Part shown: one piece after another, positions 36,601-47,552 of the stretch
How the letters are laid out: every line of letters begins with the position of its first letter
Position numbering within the stretch: the stretch's first letter is position 1
DNA from: Anagrus nilaparvatae
Taxonomy: Eukaryota > Arthropoda > Insecta > Hymenoptera > Mymaridae
Direction: 5' to 3'
DNA: 64,000 nucleotides
NCBI GenBank assembly: GCA_022575985.1
Contig: JAKSXM010000007.1
Location: 50,250,501 to 50,314,500 of the forward strand
The notes under the pieces: model-generated
Seen by the model: only the letters and a program-made list of their open reading frames with translations
Database searches by the model: none
What the model was told of the DNA's origin: nothing
Translations under genes and position numbers: made by a program

Positions 36601-36740
36601 TTTATTTACAATAAAAATTTTTTTTAACTATTTAAAGAAATAAAAATATAAAAAATTTTTTCTTAAAAGCTTTAACAACATTTTTTTTATGAGCCACAAA
36701 ATTTCAAGGGTTTTAATTCTTTTTTATATAAAGCAATTGT
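33670..36740. other. AT-rich stretch with a perfect 17-base palindrome and one MITE
   Basis: Near 33,687 the sequence CTAGGGCCGGGCCCTAG can form a GC-rich hairpin. A patch of higher GC at 34,600-34,740 looks like transposon sequence. The 64-codon minus-strand frame at 35,862-35,668 (GAAAGCTACAACTCTGACTT and on) has repeat-like texture. No gene is supported. Confidence 0.45.
35183..35572. mobile_element. 390-bp MITE with ACTGTAAAAAGTAA termini
   Basis: The left end ACTGTAAAAAGTAA is exactly inverted at the right end (TTACTTTTTACAGT). The inside consists of many short inverted phrases built from AAATTTAC, TTTTTCG and AATTCTCG, so the element is self-complementary along its length. No coding capacity. 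Confidence 0.55.
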
Positions 36741-36757
36741 GTTTCTTTTTTTTTTAG

Positions 36758-36824
36758 ACTACAGGGAACCCTCTCTCACAAGGGTGTGTACAAGAATGAC
36801 ATTAAAAAAAAATTGATAGCATAA
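36758..36824 (+). CDS. candidate last coding exon of a plus-strand gene
   Basis: A very strong acceptor (GTGTTTCTTTTTTTTTTAG) is followed by 22 codons including the stop, in one frame: LQGTLSHKGVYKNDIKKKLI, then A and stop. It requires an upstream exon in phase 2. Base composition is clearly richer in G and C than the flanks. No upstream exon was identified. Confidence 0.33.
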
Positions 36825-38146
36825 TGTAAACATAGAAAAAAAATTATTATGCATAAAAAAAAGGTAAGTAAAAAAAAGGATAATAAAAGGTATTATAATT
36901 GCTATAAGTGGAAGATACGTAAATCTTAAATATAAGACTTTTATGAGTCAAAATGAAATTGGCTCAAGACGCTTCTTTATTATTATAAATAAAAAATAAT
37001 AAAAAAAAAAAAATACAGTAGCTTACTATAAGGGAGGTTGACTGTTAAGATATTTTTTGAAAATTTTTTATTAAACCTATCTTACTTAATTCGTATAGCT
37101 TTACGTACGCTAATATAATCCTGATTTATCGCTCTATAAAATTATAGATTATTTTATATACATTTTTTTTATAACTATAAAAAAATATAAATATATAAAA
37201 TATACTTGATGGATTAATGCATTTAAGTATTATGTTTAGGTACTGAGGTAGTGTATAGGTACTTTTTTTTATGAGGTTATTTTAATAGTAATAAAAATGC
37301 GAATTTTATATTTTGAAGAATTAAAAAGTAATTAAGTTTTTCTTTTTTATATTCTTTTATTTTCTAGATAATACATAATTTGTTTTTTTATTTTGGGGTA
37401 TAAGTTTTTCTTATAAAAATATGTATATGCAGAGAATAATGAAAAATTTTTTGATCTTGTGAAAATTTGTGCAAAAATCATCTAGAAAAGAAAATAGTTC
37501 CCATACAAATTATTTTGGTACATTATTACTATGAAAAAATGTTGCATCTTTATAGTAGTTATAGTAAAAAGAGTGTGTTTTAGTGGTGGCTAATGTTTGC
37601 TCAGAGATAGGTAATAATAAAACTTTTCTACCTTATAGTTTTTAAAATTACGAATTAATTTTTTAATTCTATGTGAAGTGAAGGCTTATGACACTTATAT
37701 TTTAAAATGTTATGCCTGTTACTATGTCAGGGTGACTGTCTTGGAGAAAAAATTGCCCATGTATAACCTAAAATTTTAATTTTAATAATCAATTAATTTT
37801 AAATTTTAATAACATTTTCTTATTACTTAATAAACACTTTAAAAATAAATATATATTAAATAAAAATATTATCATTGCATAAAGAATCATGTTAAAAATA
37901 AGTCATCTTAGGCCCAATGAGAATTACAGGTATCTCAAAAAAACAGTAATGAAACGGTGCAATAAATTATGAACATTGAAATATTTGAATACTGAGGAAA
38001 ATTATTTAGAGATGATTAAAACTTTTCTTTAAAGTTTTAAAAACACTTTTATCATAAAAATTTTTAAAACGATCGATTATTTACTTGAAATGTCCTTAAG
38101 AAATATTTTTATATTTTATTTTTATATATTTTTCCAAAACTTTCAG

Positions 38147-38219
38147 CATGGAAAAGCTTTTGAGAACTCTTGAAATAGCCAAAAACAATCCTTCGCTTCA
38201 GAAAAGTAAACATAAGTAA
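38147..38219 (+). CDS. candidate coding exon, same incoming phase as the one at 36.8 kb
   Basis: The acceptor TTTTTCCAAAACTTTCAG precedes C|ATG GAA. The frame reads MEKLLRTLEIAKNNPSLQKS, then KHK and a stop. It needs phase 2 upstream, like 36758-36824, so the two could be alternative C-termini. A weak donor (GTAAAC) also lies just before the stop. Codon texture is protein-like, but no partner exon is known. Confidence 0.3.
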
Positions 38220-38229
38220 ATTAAGATAA

Positions 38230-40930
38230 GTTCGACAATGAGAGACTTCATGAATTAGTTATTTTATAAATGTATAGATGTCACTTTACACAAACGTGAA
38301 ATGGCTTCTTGATGTTATATATGTAGCTGTATTAATTCTGATTTTCAAACTAAAAAAAAAATATTTTATACTAATAATAAATCTTTCCTTGAATTGTATG
38401 ATTCGTCATTTTCAGAAACGTAAACCGGTTTCTAATTCTGGTTGAATTATTTAACTATTTTAGAAGATTCAGGCTATTATAATTAATTGACTTTTTTTCT
38501 TTAAAATAATTTTGGAATAAATAAATTTATATATTAGGATTAAATTTTTTTGATTCATACCTACTGATTTTATTTGTGATACTAAATAGTATAGTAGTTG
38601 TTCATGAATCTAACAATTTTGCCAAAAATATTAAAAGTTTTGAGTGTTTCTTTTTTCTTTTAAATTTTTAAAAATATTACACATTAATTCAATTAATAAT
38701 TTTTTTGAGGTTTATACAGAAATATAATTAAATTTTGATGACTTAATTTTAAGAGTTTAATTGTTATCTAAAAGCAAAAGTCGAATTTAATTTTTTATAT
38801 TATTCAGACTTTTTCAAAAAAGTAACTTTTGGTCCTAAAATTCTATAAAAAGAAATTAATCAATTAATCAAATACTATATAGAGTTTAAGTTCCTATAAA
38901 ATTTTTTCAAGTCTCAAAATTCGCAAAATTCCCTTATATCCAGTGAAAAAACCAAGAGATAACATATAATATATCAAAAAATGTAATTATAATTTTTGTT
39001 TAGTAATATAATAAACCAAGCATTTTTTAAAGTCAATAAAATACTTCTATGTTCAGTCATTAAAAAATACAAAAATGACATATAAAATCCTTATATATAT
39101 AAACGTAAATATCTTACAGTTTATATTTTTATTCTGAAAAAAATACTTAAATTTATACGATACATATTAAAGCAAATATGAAAAATCTATGTACTTAAAC
39201 ATTTTTTTACATTAGGGTTAAATACATAAAAAGAGCCTGAGTACACTAAACAATGAACTTCTATTACAGTATAAAGAGATATTTCAGAAAACGTGCTTGG
39301 GAAAAAAGGATTTTTTATTCATATATAGAAAAAGTACATAAAAAAATCTAGAAAAAGTAGAAAAAATAAAAGTTTAAAGATCATAAACTACAAAAGATTT
39401 AAGTATACGAAATTTTATTTAATTGTAACTTTTAAAATGAATTTCAATAAAATTTTATACTAATCTATAAGAATTTACTATTTAAGATTTTAATGTTAAA
39501 TAAGCCTTTTTTAGATACACATAGAGAAACAAAATAGTTAAGAGAAAAGATAGTAGCTTTCAAGTAAATTTCTCTAGATATTTTGCAATATTAGTGAGAG
39601 TATTATCTTTTAAGCTCATATATATAAAGCTTTACGGTTGTGAGTTCGACGTTATAAGTTACTATATATGAATTCTCAAAGAAAGACAGAGAGCTTTAGA
39701 AAGCTAGCTCTATTTGTGGCAAAAGTTTCAAACAAACTTTTGACTTTCTCTCTTTAACTTCCTTGATGTTTCAAGAAAACGCTTTAGTCTTATCGGAACT
39801 TGATAATATAATGTGTCGAGAGACTTTATTTTCTATCTTATTTAGCTTGATGACTTAGTGTCTATAAATAAAGAGAGTGAGAAAATTTTTCTATTTATAA
39901 TTTTATGTAAACATATATTTAACAAAATTTTATCACTTTTCTTTACACCCCTAAAATTTATTTATTGACTTTTCTATACATCTCATTAAAATTCTCTTCG
40001 GCTAGATAAATATTAAAAAAAAACTTATGTTTTATTTATGTCATAATTAAAAAAAAAAAATGTTTGATAAACTAGAAAAAATAAAAAAAGGGTTCTAAAA
40101 CTCTAGAATATAAAATCTGATATTTCTCGTAGAACAAATTGCGATAACAGGTTTCTTTCATTATATAAAACAACAACAACAGAGCACAAGTAAAATAAGA
40201 AAAACTTTTACTTATATTATATTATGGTATAAGGGAGATTCTCCCTCCTATATATAATTTTATCATATCGGCTTGAGTTACGGAAGTTTCTATGAAAGAA
40301 AAACTTTTTAAAGAATCGCAGTCGTCTTTTTTGCCAAGAAATTTAAATTGAGAAAAGTATTTTTTACGATCGCTTAAAAAAAAAGAAAGAAAGTATTTGA
40401 TGATAGCGTTGTCACATCTTGATGAAGTTCGAGTAACGATCGCTAAAAAAATTCATATCTTCAAGCACATACACATGCAAAGTGTAATTTATAACTGTAG
40501 TTAAAGAGAGAGAGATAGAGAGAGATTTAAATAGAACTTGTAATGTTATATTATACCCTGATCTAAACATCAGAGGAGATTACTTGAATGTAACGTTTGA
40601 CATTACAAAACACTATTCGAAGGCCAGAAAATCTGGCAAGTGTTTATGACCGTTTAATGTGTAAGGGCATGAAATTTTATTTTACAGGCATATTAAATTT
40701 TTACATGCTAATATGTTTTAAAATTATAAGAATTACAAGGGGCAATTTCGATCTTTTTAAAAAATTTTACCAGAAATTAGACAAGGTTAATAAAAAAGTT
40801 CAAAAAATTATTCTAGATACCAAAAAAATTTCTCGGTTTACAATACAGATAAAATTAGGCAGATTTTTTTTTACAGTTTATTTATACATTCAAGTTTCCT
40901 GAAAAAAATTAATTTAAATGTAAAGCTCTT
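38230..40930. other. AT-rich stretch without a supported gene
   Basis: Short frames only. The GA-rich microsatellite AGAGAGAGATAGAGAGAGA lies at 40,506-40,525. The 101-codon frame at 40,597-40,902 begins MTLQNTIRRPENLASVYDRL but turns into A/T-driven Lys/Phe/Ile sequence, with no splice or promoter support. Confidence 0.45.
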
Positions 40931-40937
40931 TCTATCG

Positions 40938-41114
40938 CTTTCTACATCAGATTAAAAGTCGTAAAAGTCGATATTAAATCTGGTCATCTTTAAAATTTAT
41001 ATAGTGTAGTTAGGGGTTTTTTATAAATAATTAATCGTGAATAACGCCCAAGTACACTATATAAATTTTAAAAATTACCAGATTTAATATCGACTTTTAA
41101 TCTGATGCAGAAAG
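40938..41114. repeat. 177-bp foldback element
   Basis: The left arm CTTTCTACATCAGATTAAAA, GTCG.., TATATAGTGTA is inverted on the right (CACTATATAAATTTTAAAAA.., TTTTAATCTGATGCAGAAAG) around a 50-base loop. The arms are about 90 percent alike by eye. No coding capacity. Confidence 0.6.
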
Positions 41115-41348
41115 GATTTAAGTATTATTAAATGTTTTTATTTTACAATTTTAAATTTGTTTCTCGAAAGAGAAATGGCTTTTGAATTCTATATATATGA
41201 GTGTTGAATTGTTTTTTATGTACTATTTCTAATAAATTACAAATAATATAAATCATTAAAATAACTTTTTTCTTTATTTTTAAAGTCAGGTAGTAATTAA
41301 AATTTTTAAAATATGTTAATCATTGCGGTTTTTTTACGTGTTATTAAT

Positions 41349-41465
41349 GCCTATCTGCCCATGCTCATTTTTGCGACTGATTTCTATTATTTCTACTTTT
41401 TACGCGGACGCAGAATATTCTTTTGCAAACCGACAGCAGCATATGCAGAATTGTAAATAATAAAA
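41349..41465 (+). other. 38-codon frame with a signal-like start, possibly a retroelement remnant
   Basis: The frame reads MPICPCSFLRLISIISTFYA, then DAEYSFANRQQHMQNCK and stop. It is richer in GC than its flanks. The FYAD followed by RQQHMQ recalls the YADD region of a reverse transcriptase in degenerate form, but the resemblance is too short to claim. It ends 24 bases before the MITE at 41,489. Confidence 0.2.
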
Positions 41466-41488
41466 TTAATTAACAAAGAAAAACGATA

Positions 41489-41895
41489 CACAGATCAGAT
41501 TTGAACCGCTTAAGTCGGTTATAGTTAGGCCTAGTTATAGTAGGAACCGAATATTACTCTTACCAAAGAACTGAAAATGTTTATGCTAAGAACCAAAATG
41601 TAGGATTCTAAAAACTTGTTGAAAACCTTCTCTTAAAAAATTACTATTTTTTTCAAAATCAAAATTAGTTACAAATATTTTTTAATTTAATGTACATGAT
41701 TCATAAAAGAAATATAAAAAATATTTTTGTAACTAATTTTGATTTTGTAAAAAATAATAATTTTTTAAGAGAAGGTTTTCAACAACTTTTTAGAATCCTA
41801 AATCTTGGTTCTTAGCATAAACATTTCAGTTCTTTGGTAAGAGTAATATTCGGTTCCTACTATAACCGACTTAACGGTTCAAACCTCTTTCTGTG
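41489..41895. mobile_element. 407-bp MITE with long inverted arms and TA duplication
   Basis: It is flanked by TA on both sides. The left arm (CACAGATCAGATTTGAACCG.., AAGAACTGAAAATGTTTATG.., AAACCTTCTCTTAAAAAATT) is nearly an exact inverse of the right arm, which ends CGGTTCAAACCTCTTTCTGTG. Only a few dozen bases separate the arms. A single arm of the same family is present at 20,349. No coding capacity; Tc1/mariner-type by its TA duplication. Confidence 0.75.
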
Positions 41896-41899
41896 TAGC

Positions 41900-42845
41900 T
41901 CTCAATTAAATATTTTAGAAAATATAAAGCAATGACAAATTTGAGAGAAATGTTTCATATGTATATTATGAAATCATTTTTTACGGAGCATAAGAAAAAC
42001 TCTTCTCATAATAAAATTTAATAAAATGTTAACAAAATCAGTATCAACAAGATATTAAAAATAAAAAAGTTTAGCATTATCTTAGAGAGGTTGTTCAATT
42101 GTAAACAAATATAGAACATGGGGTAAGTTTACTGGGGTTCAGTTGAGTTGAATTTTAACTCGGAGTCTGTGAAACGGCTTCGGTTGAGTTCAAGTTAATT
42201 GTAAGCATACATGCTGGTATTAAATTTATGGTTATAATAAGTACATAATTGTCGTCATATTAGGATATGATTATAATTTTATATTAAAAAACTTTTCTTT
42301 TCTAATAAAAAAATAATAATAATTACACGAGGTTTTGGATATCAGAAATATAGGTAAAAAACTTTACTTCTTTATTGGAAAGGTCTCAATCCACGCTCAA
42401 CCTCTTTTGTTTAAGCGTGGATTTAGCCAAGAAGGTTTAATTTGACTCAATCCACGCTTAAAAAAAAATAGTAATTAACCTCAAATAAAATTTATTTTAA
42501 TAAAAAATATAATTTTTTTGCAGTTTCAGTGCATTAAAAAAAAAAAAAAAATACAAAATCATTAAAAATAAATATTTGTTGTGCATAATATTCAAATTTA
42601 ATTGTTTTTAGATAAATATCATAATTTCAAGAAATTTTAGCATTAGGCGTGGATGGAGATCTTTCGTTCTTTATTAGTTAATTTTTCTGTGATAAATAGG
42701 CTAATAGTAGTTCCTTCAAGCATTGGACCCTCATAACCTCAGAAAATGATGTAAAAAAACTACATCACAAGCATCACACTCACATAACCTAAAGGAAATT
42801 TTTTCGAAAAATTATCAAATTTATGAATAAAATAGGAAAAAAAGT
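41900..42845. other. spacer with repeated CAATCCACGCTTA motifs
   Basis: The sequence AATCCACGCT(T/C)A occurs at about 42,391 and 42,448 and in reverse (AAGCGTGGATT) near 42,413. It also occurs at 23,313 next to the same phrase GAAAAGGTCTCAAT. These look like ends of a small dispersed repeat. No gene. Confidence 0.4.
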
Positions 42846-42851
42846 TTCAAA

Positions 42852-43480
42852 AATATAGTTTATAGTTTATAGTTTATTTTATTTCAAGGTGTAAAATACA
42901 TACAAATCATGGTGAAAACACCACAACCCCAAAGAGACTTTCGTCTGTACTTGGGCCTTAAGTCAAAAGTTTACATATCTAATGCAATTGTATATAAAAA
43001 TTATTAAAATTACAATAAGAAAAGATACAATTAGTTAACAATATAAGTATTTAATATAAATTTTTATAAAAATAGGTATTCAATAATACTTTTCAATTAA
43101 TGAAATAATAATAATTTAGGATAATACATAAATTTAATATAAAACGATAATTTGAGACTATTATATGATTACATTATGTAGATTTTGAAGCCATTTTTTA
43201 AAATGATAAGACCAGCTTACACTAATATGATCAGTAGTATTCTTAAGTTTAAGATTTCTTGGCATATAGTTATAAAGTTTAATGGACTTATATGAATAAC
43301 ATTTTTGGCCTATTGATTTAATTTTCTTTGGTATATCAAATATAATATTACGCTTATTAATATAATCATCACTACTTACAAATAGTTTATCTAAATATGT
43401 TACTATATCGGTAAATAACTGCTTCGTATTAAGCTGGACGTTTTTCTTTAATATATAAAATTTTTTTCTGTAAAAAATCT
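42852..43480 (-). mobile_element. 3' end of a non-LTR retrotransposon (LINE), minus strand
   Basis: The C-terminal coding part (about 43,480-43,161) reads NVQLNTKQLFTDIVTYLDKL, then FDIPKKIKSIGQKCYSYKSI, KLYNYMPRNLKLKN and SYHFKKWLQNLHNVII with a stop at 43161. The pattern 'ts.kLYN.lP..lk....f...kkWL' is the usual tail of jockey/CR1-like reverse transcriptases. About 300 bases of 3' UTR follow (including GGCCCAAGTACAGACGAAAG). The element ends in AATAAA and a tandem ATAAACTATAAACTATAAAC tail near 42,860. It is 5'-truncated, and a stop near 43,480 breaks the frame upstream. Confidence 0.75.
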
Positions 43481-43489
43481 AGTCATAAA

Positions 43490-45740
43490 TAGTAAATTTT
43501 ACATAGATTGTTGATTGTTCCATTATTTATTTCAGCTTACGTTTATAATAAAAATACAATGCTTTCAATTTGACCAAGACTGAACAGAATTAAAAGAAGC
43601 ACAATATTTATAATAAGTAGTGGTTTGAAACAAAAAATTGTTATTTTTCTACAATTGTTCGCTACTTTTGCAATATTTTTGAATTTTAATACAAAAAGAT
43701 CCTTCAAATAATGTAATTATACATTTTAACAAAGATAATAAAATACACTTATCTTTATTTTAAAAAGAATGTCACAAAAATACAGCTATTTTCTCATAAA
43801 ATTTCATAATATATTTATTTAACGCTAAAAAAAAGGGTACTATATAATTAACGAGAAAAAAAAATATTATTTTTTGTCAAATCAGGTGGTACACTCATAC
43901 TTGGTTAAATATAAGTTTTATGATCTTATTATACTTAAAATATTTTTAATAATCTTTATATCTCATAAAAAGCAAAAAGAAAATAATAACGAAAAATATA
44001 ATGATTGTACTTATTTCCGTGTACCTACATATCTCTTAATATTTCGATATTTTTTTTTCTTTTTTTGCTTTAAAAAAATGTATATAGTATAATAATAGCA
44101 TAAACCTCAAAAGAGATAACAAAAATATATTATAAATATACGACAAGCATAAAAAAAAAAATGACGAAAAACTACGGTAATGAAAGTTTCTTTGTTAAAA
44201 AATGAACAAAAAATGCTTTAAATGAGAACACGAAAAAGAAAAAAAAACGCACACAAAATAGTATAAATAAGATCATAAAATTTGTTTATTTTTTGAGTAC
44301 AATCTACGAAAAAGCAAAATTTACCTTTTTTTTATGATTATTAATATATTGTTTATAGAATGTTTTCGTGTAATATGTAATAAATATATTATGCACCCCC
44401 GATATGCGGACAATTGGATATTTTTATGTAAAGTAAATATCTTTAGGCATAATTTATTATGATATATGGTTTAGTAATTTTCTTTTAGCGAACCTGACGA
44501 TTTTTTTTATATTATTTGTTCTGTTTATGTAAACACGAAAATAAATGTATTCTTCACGAATTTACTGCAAATACGATGCTCGTAAAAAAGTAAGTGAATT
44601 CATTTTTGTTCATTTTTTTAACGTAAAATATACAGAAATGATAAAGATTATGTGTAATATGAATTTTTTGAGGTAAAAAAACAGTTAGTAAAATACAGGA
44701 AATGTATGTGATATTGATCAGTTTATAGTATGCTTCATTATAGGATAATAAAAAAATACTGCAAAAGAATTGATAAGGTCTTCTTTTTTAATAGCTAATA
44801 ATAAAAAAAATATTAATTTATTGATATTTCAATGAACAAAAATTGAAGAAAAAAAAAGGTTTTATGAGCTTTCGTCAAATTACTTTTTGTTTTATGATTA
44901 TGCAAATATATACAGAAAATATAATTTTAAAAATAAATGTAAATTTATTGACTTGGTGAGTACAAAAATAGTTGATATTACAAATTTTACTTTTTTCTAT
45001 GCAAGTTAAAAAAATTACTTGAAATAAATTTTTAGGCACGTTCACCCTATGTATCTGTCGCATTCATTTTGGTGAAACCACTGACTTTATAAAATTAATA
45101 GTGATTTTATAAAAACACCAAGTGCTTAGTAACTTTATGAAATGATTTAAAAAAATAATTTTCAACAAAATGACGACTTTGTTGACGTATACTCTCTAAA
45201 TATTGTAACTATAAAAATTGTAATTTGTAAAAATTTTATATTTTGTAGTTTATGCGTTATAGATTTACAAAATAGGATTTACAGAGAGTAGTCACTTTTT
45301 TGACAATGATATTAAAAAATAATATTCAAAAAACATTTTAATCATAGTTAGGAAACTAAATGTCAAAAGTTACCCTCGGTAATTTTATAAAATTTCTAAT
45401 TTCAATTATTTGGCTTATTTTTTGGATCGCTGAACGAATATAGGGTTTTAAGATGGAACATATTCTTAGGAAAAAGTACTAAAAAAAATCACTGTCAGCA
45501 GGGGGGCGTCAAATATTGACGTTTATAGGTGGGGGGGGGGGTGTCAAATGGACTTAGAATATTTTCGATTTTTTGATTTTTTACTATAATACTTTAGATT
45601 TAGGGACACCTAGGGACCCTAGAATAATTCTAGTTTTTTTCTCGTTTATATTTACGGGACGGCATATTTAAGATTGAACAATTTTACAGAACTGCAATTC
45701 TACAAAACTTTAAAATACAAAATATATAAATAAAATATGA
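43490..45740. other. AT-rich stretch without a supported gene
   Basis: Poly-A/T runs and short frames of 60-70 codons with A/T-driven composition. A G run lies at about 45,531. A weak inverted repeat around GACGACTTTGTTGACGTATACTC (45,170) and its mirror near 45,290 may be an old element. Confidence 0.45.
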
Positions 45741-45747
45741 AAAATTA

Positions 45748-46037
45748 ATATTTGGAAAATTGAAGTTATCGATCAATAGGGCAAAAGAAATAAAAAACAA
45801 AATTATTTTTTATATATCTTGTGACGTTTCGTGGTTGTTATTCCACCTCATCTGACTAAAAAATTTTTTTATTTATTATAAATATATAATTTTTTATAAA
45901 ATTTATATAAATAAGTAATACATACCAAAAATATTAATTATAACAGTCTTTAAAACATTTTACATAGATAATAATATAATTTTAAAAATAGAGAAGTGTA
46001 CTTCTCTCGTCATTGTTTATAGTATACTAAAAACTAT
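45748..46037 (-). repeat. left inverted terminal copy of the Penelope-like element
   Basis: 290 bases starting ATATTTGGAAAATTGAAGTT and ending TATACTAAAAACTAT, reverse-complementary to 47,553-47,842 with hardly any differences by eye. It contains the hammerhead-like motif in antisense. Confidence 0.85.
45823..45855 (-). ncRNA. hammerhead-like motif, mirror copy in the left terminus
   Basis: On the minus strand it has the same CAGATGAG, GTGG stem, GAAAC and GTC series as the right copy, and the same altered core base. Being identical it adds no independent evidence of conservation. Confidence 0.45.
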
Positions 46038-47396
46038 GTCCCTCTACCTAAATCTCATATAAACAATAGTTTTCAATTAAAAGAAAAATTAAATAGCTTA
46101 AATATCCCTGATGATCACATTCTTATCTCCTTAGATGTTGTATCATTATTTTCTAATGTCTCCAGAAAATTAGTTTTAAATTCTCTTGATAAAAGATTTA
46201 ACCACATACACAAAAAATGCAAAATTCCATTTCATTTAATTATTTTTATTACAAATTTTATTTTTGACAATTTATTTTTTACCTTTAATAATAAAGTATA
46301 TCAACAAATTTTCGGTACCCCAATGGGCTCATCAATCTCTCCTTTCTTTGCCAATATTGTAATGGAAGACATAGAGATTGAAGCTTTATCAAAATTAGAT
46401 TTTACTCCTTTAATATATTTACGTTATGTAGATGACATTTTTATGGCTATTCCAAAAAATAAAATGGATATGGTTTTAAATACATTCAATAACATAGACA
46501 ATGATATTCAATTTACTATAGAAATTGAAAAAAATAATAGCATTAGTTTTTTAGATTTAAAATTAATTAAAGATAATAATAAAATTATTACCAATTGGTA
46601 TCACAAATCCTCATTTTCTGGAAGACTTTTAAATTTTCAATCTAATCACCCTAAACAACATAAAATAGGTGTCATTTTTAGTCTTATTGACAAAGCAATT
46701 AAATTATCAGATTTTAGGTTTCATTCTGACAACATAAAATTTTGTAAAAACGTGTTACTGTTAAACGATTATCCTTCTAAATTCATAGATAAATTTATAA
46801 ACAAAAGACTATATATTATAAAAAATAGTTGCAATAATATTAGTTTAAATAATAACAATAATAATAACAATAATAATATTCAAAATAATTTTTTAAAAAA
46901 TATATACAGTAAAATTCCTAAAGTCAAAGTTCCTTTCAAAAACCCTCTTTTTAATAATGTAAAAAATATCTTAAAAAAGCATAATATTATTGTATTACCA
47001 GGTATTACAGATAAACTTTCTAGATTTGTAAAAAGAGGTAAAGACCGTACCTTAACTATAGAAAATGTCAATTCTGTTTATAAATTACAATGTAAAATTT
47101 GTCCTGCTGTATATATTGGTGAATCAAAAAGACCATTATTTCATAGAATGACGGAACACAAAAAAGACATAAAACACAAAAGAGATAAAGTTGTAGCTAA
47201 GCATTGCATAAATAATCATGAAATCGATTGGAAAAAAATTTCCATTCCAGATCGTGAACCTAATTTATATAAGCGTAGAATTTCTGAAATGCTATATACG
47301 GAACTTGAGGATTACGCAATTAATGAAAAAAAAGATACTCAATCTCTTAATAATAATTATAAAACTCTTATGCACAAAATATCAAATTTAAATTAA
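46023..47396 (+). CDS. Penelope-like reverse transcriptase and GIY-YIG endonuclease, 5'-truncated
   Basis: The frame is open from 46023, right after a TAG, to the stop at 47396 (457 codons); the first ATG (46323) is internal, so there is no genuine start. Reverse-transcriptase motifs in order: ILISLDVVSLFSNV (motif A region, about residues 35-50), GTPMGSSISPFFANIVME (template-grip region, about 99-116) and LRYVDDIF (catalytic YVDD, about 133-140), then FLDLKL and FQSNHPKQHKIG. An Asn-rich linker (AAT/AAC repeats near 46,850) separates the C-terminal GIY-YIG nuclease, seen as YKLQCKICPAVYIGESKRP followed by HRMTEHKKD. The N-terminal part of the reverse transcriptase is missing, so this copy cannot be autonomous. 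No frameshift or internal stop remains in what is left. Confidence 0.85.
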   Translation, partial: YTKNYVPLPKSHINNSFQLKEKLNSLNIPDDHILISLDVVSLFSNVSRKLVLNSLDKRFNHIHKKCKIPFHLIIFITNFIFDNLFFTFNNKVYQQIFGTPMGSSISPFFANIVMEDIEIEALSKLDFTPLIYLRYVDDIFMAIPKNKMDMVLNTFNNIDNDIQFTIEIEKNNSISFLDLKLIKDNNKIITNWYHKSSFSGRLLNFQSNHPKQHKIGVIFSLIDKAIKLSDFRFHSDNIKFCKNVLLLNDYPSKFIDKFINKRLYIIKNSCNNISLNNNNNNNNNNIQNNFLKNIYSKIPKVKVPFKNPLFNNVKNILKKHNIIVLPGITDKLSRFVKRGKDRTLTIENVNSVYKLQCKICPAVYIGESKRPLFHRMTEHKKDIKHKRDKVVAKHCINNHEIDWKKISIPDREPNLYKRRISEMLYTELEDYAINEKKDTQSLNNNYKTLMHKISNLN

Positions 47397-47552
47397 CAAT
47401 AAAAAAATTATTTCATTTACATTGTATCTATGTACATTTGTGTTTCATGTTTAATATTATGTAAATTCTATCAATAATATTTTTATCTAAGTATTCTATA
47501 ATTTATGCTCAATTACACATTTATATAAAAATTCACATCTATGTATATATTA

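Noticed and set aside
40597..40902. 101-codon plus-strand frame
   Set aside because: Lys/Phe/Ile composition typical of chance frames in this DNA. No promoter or splice support.
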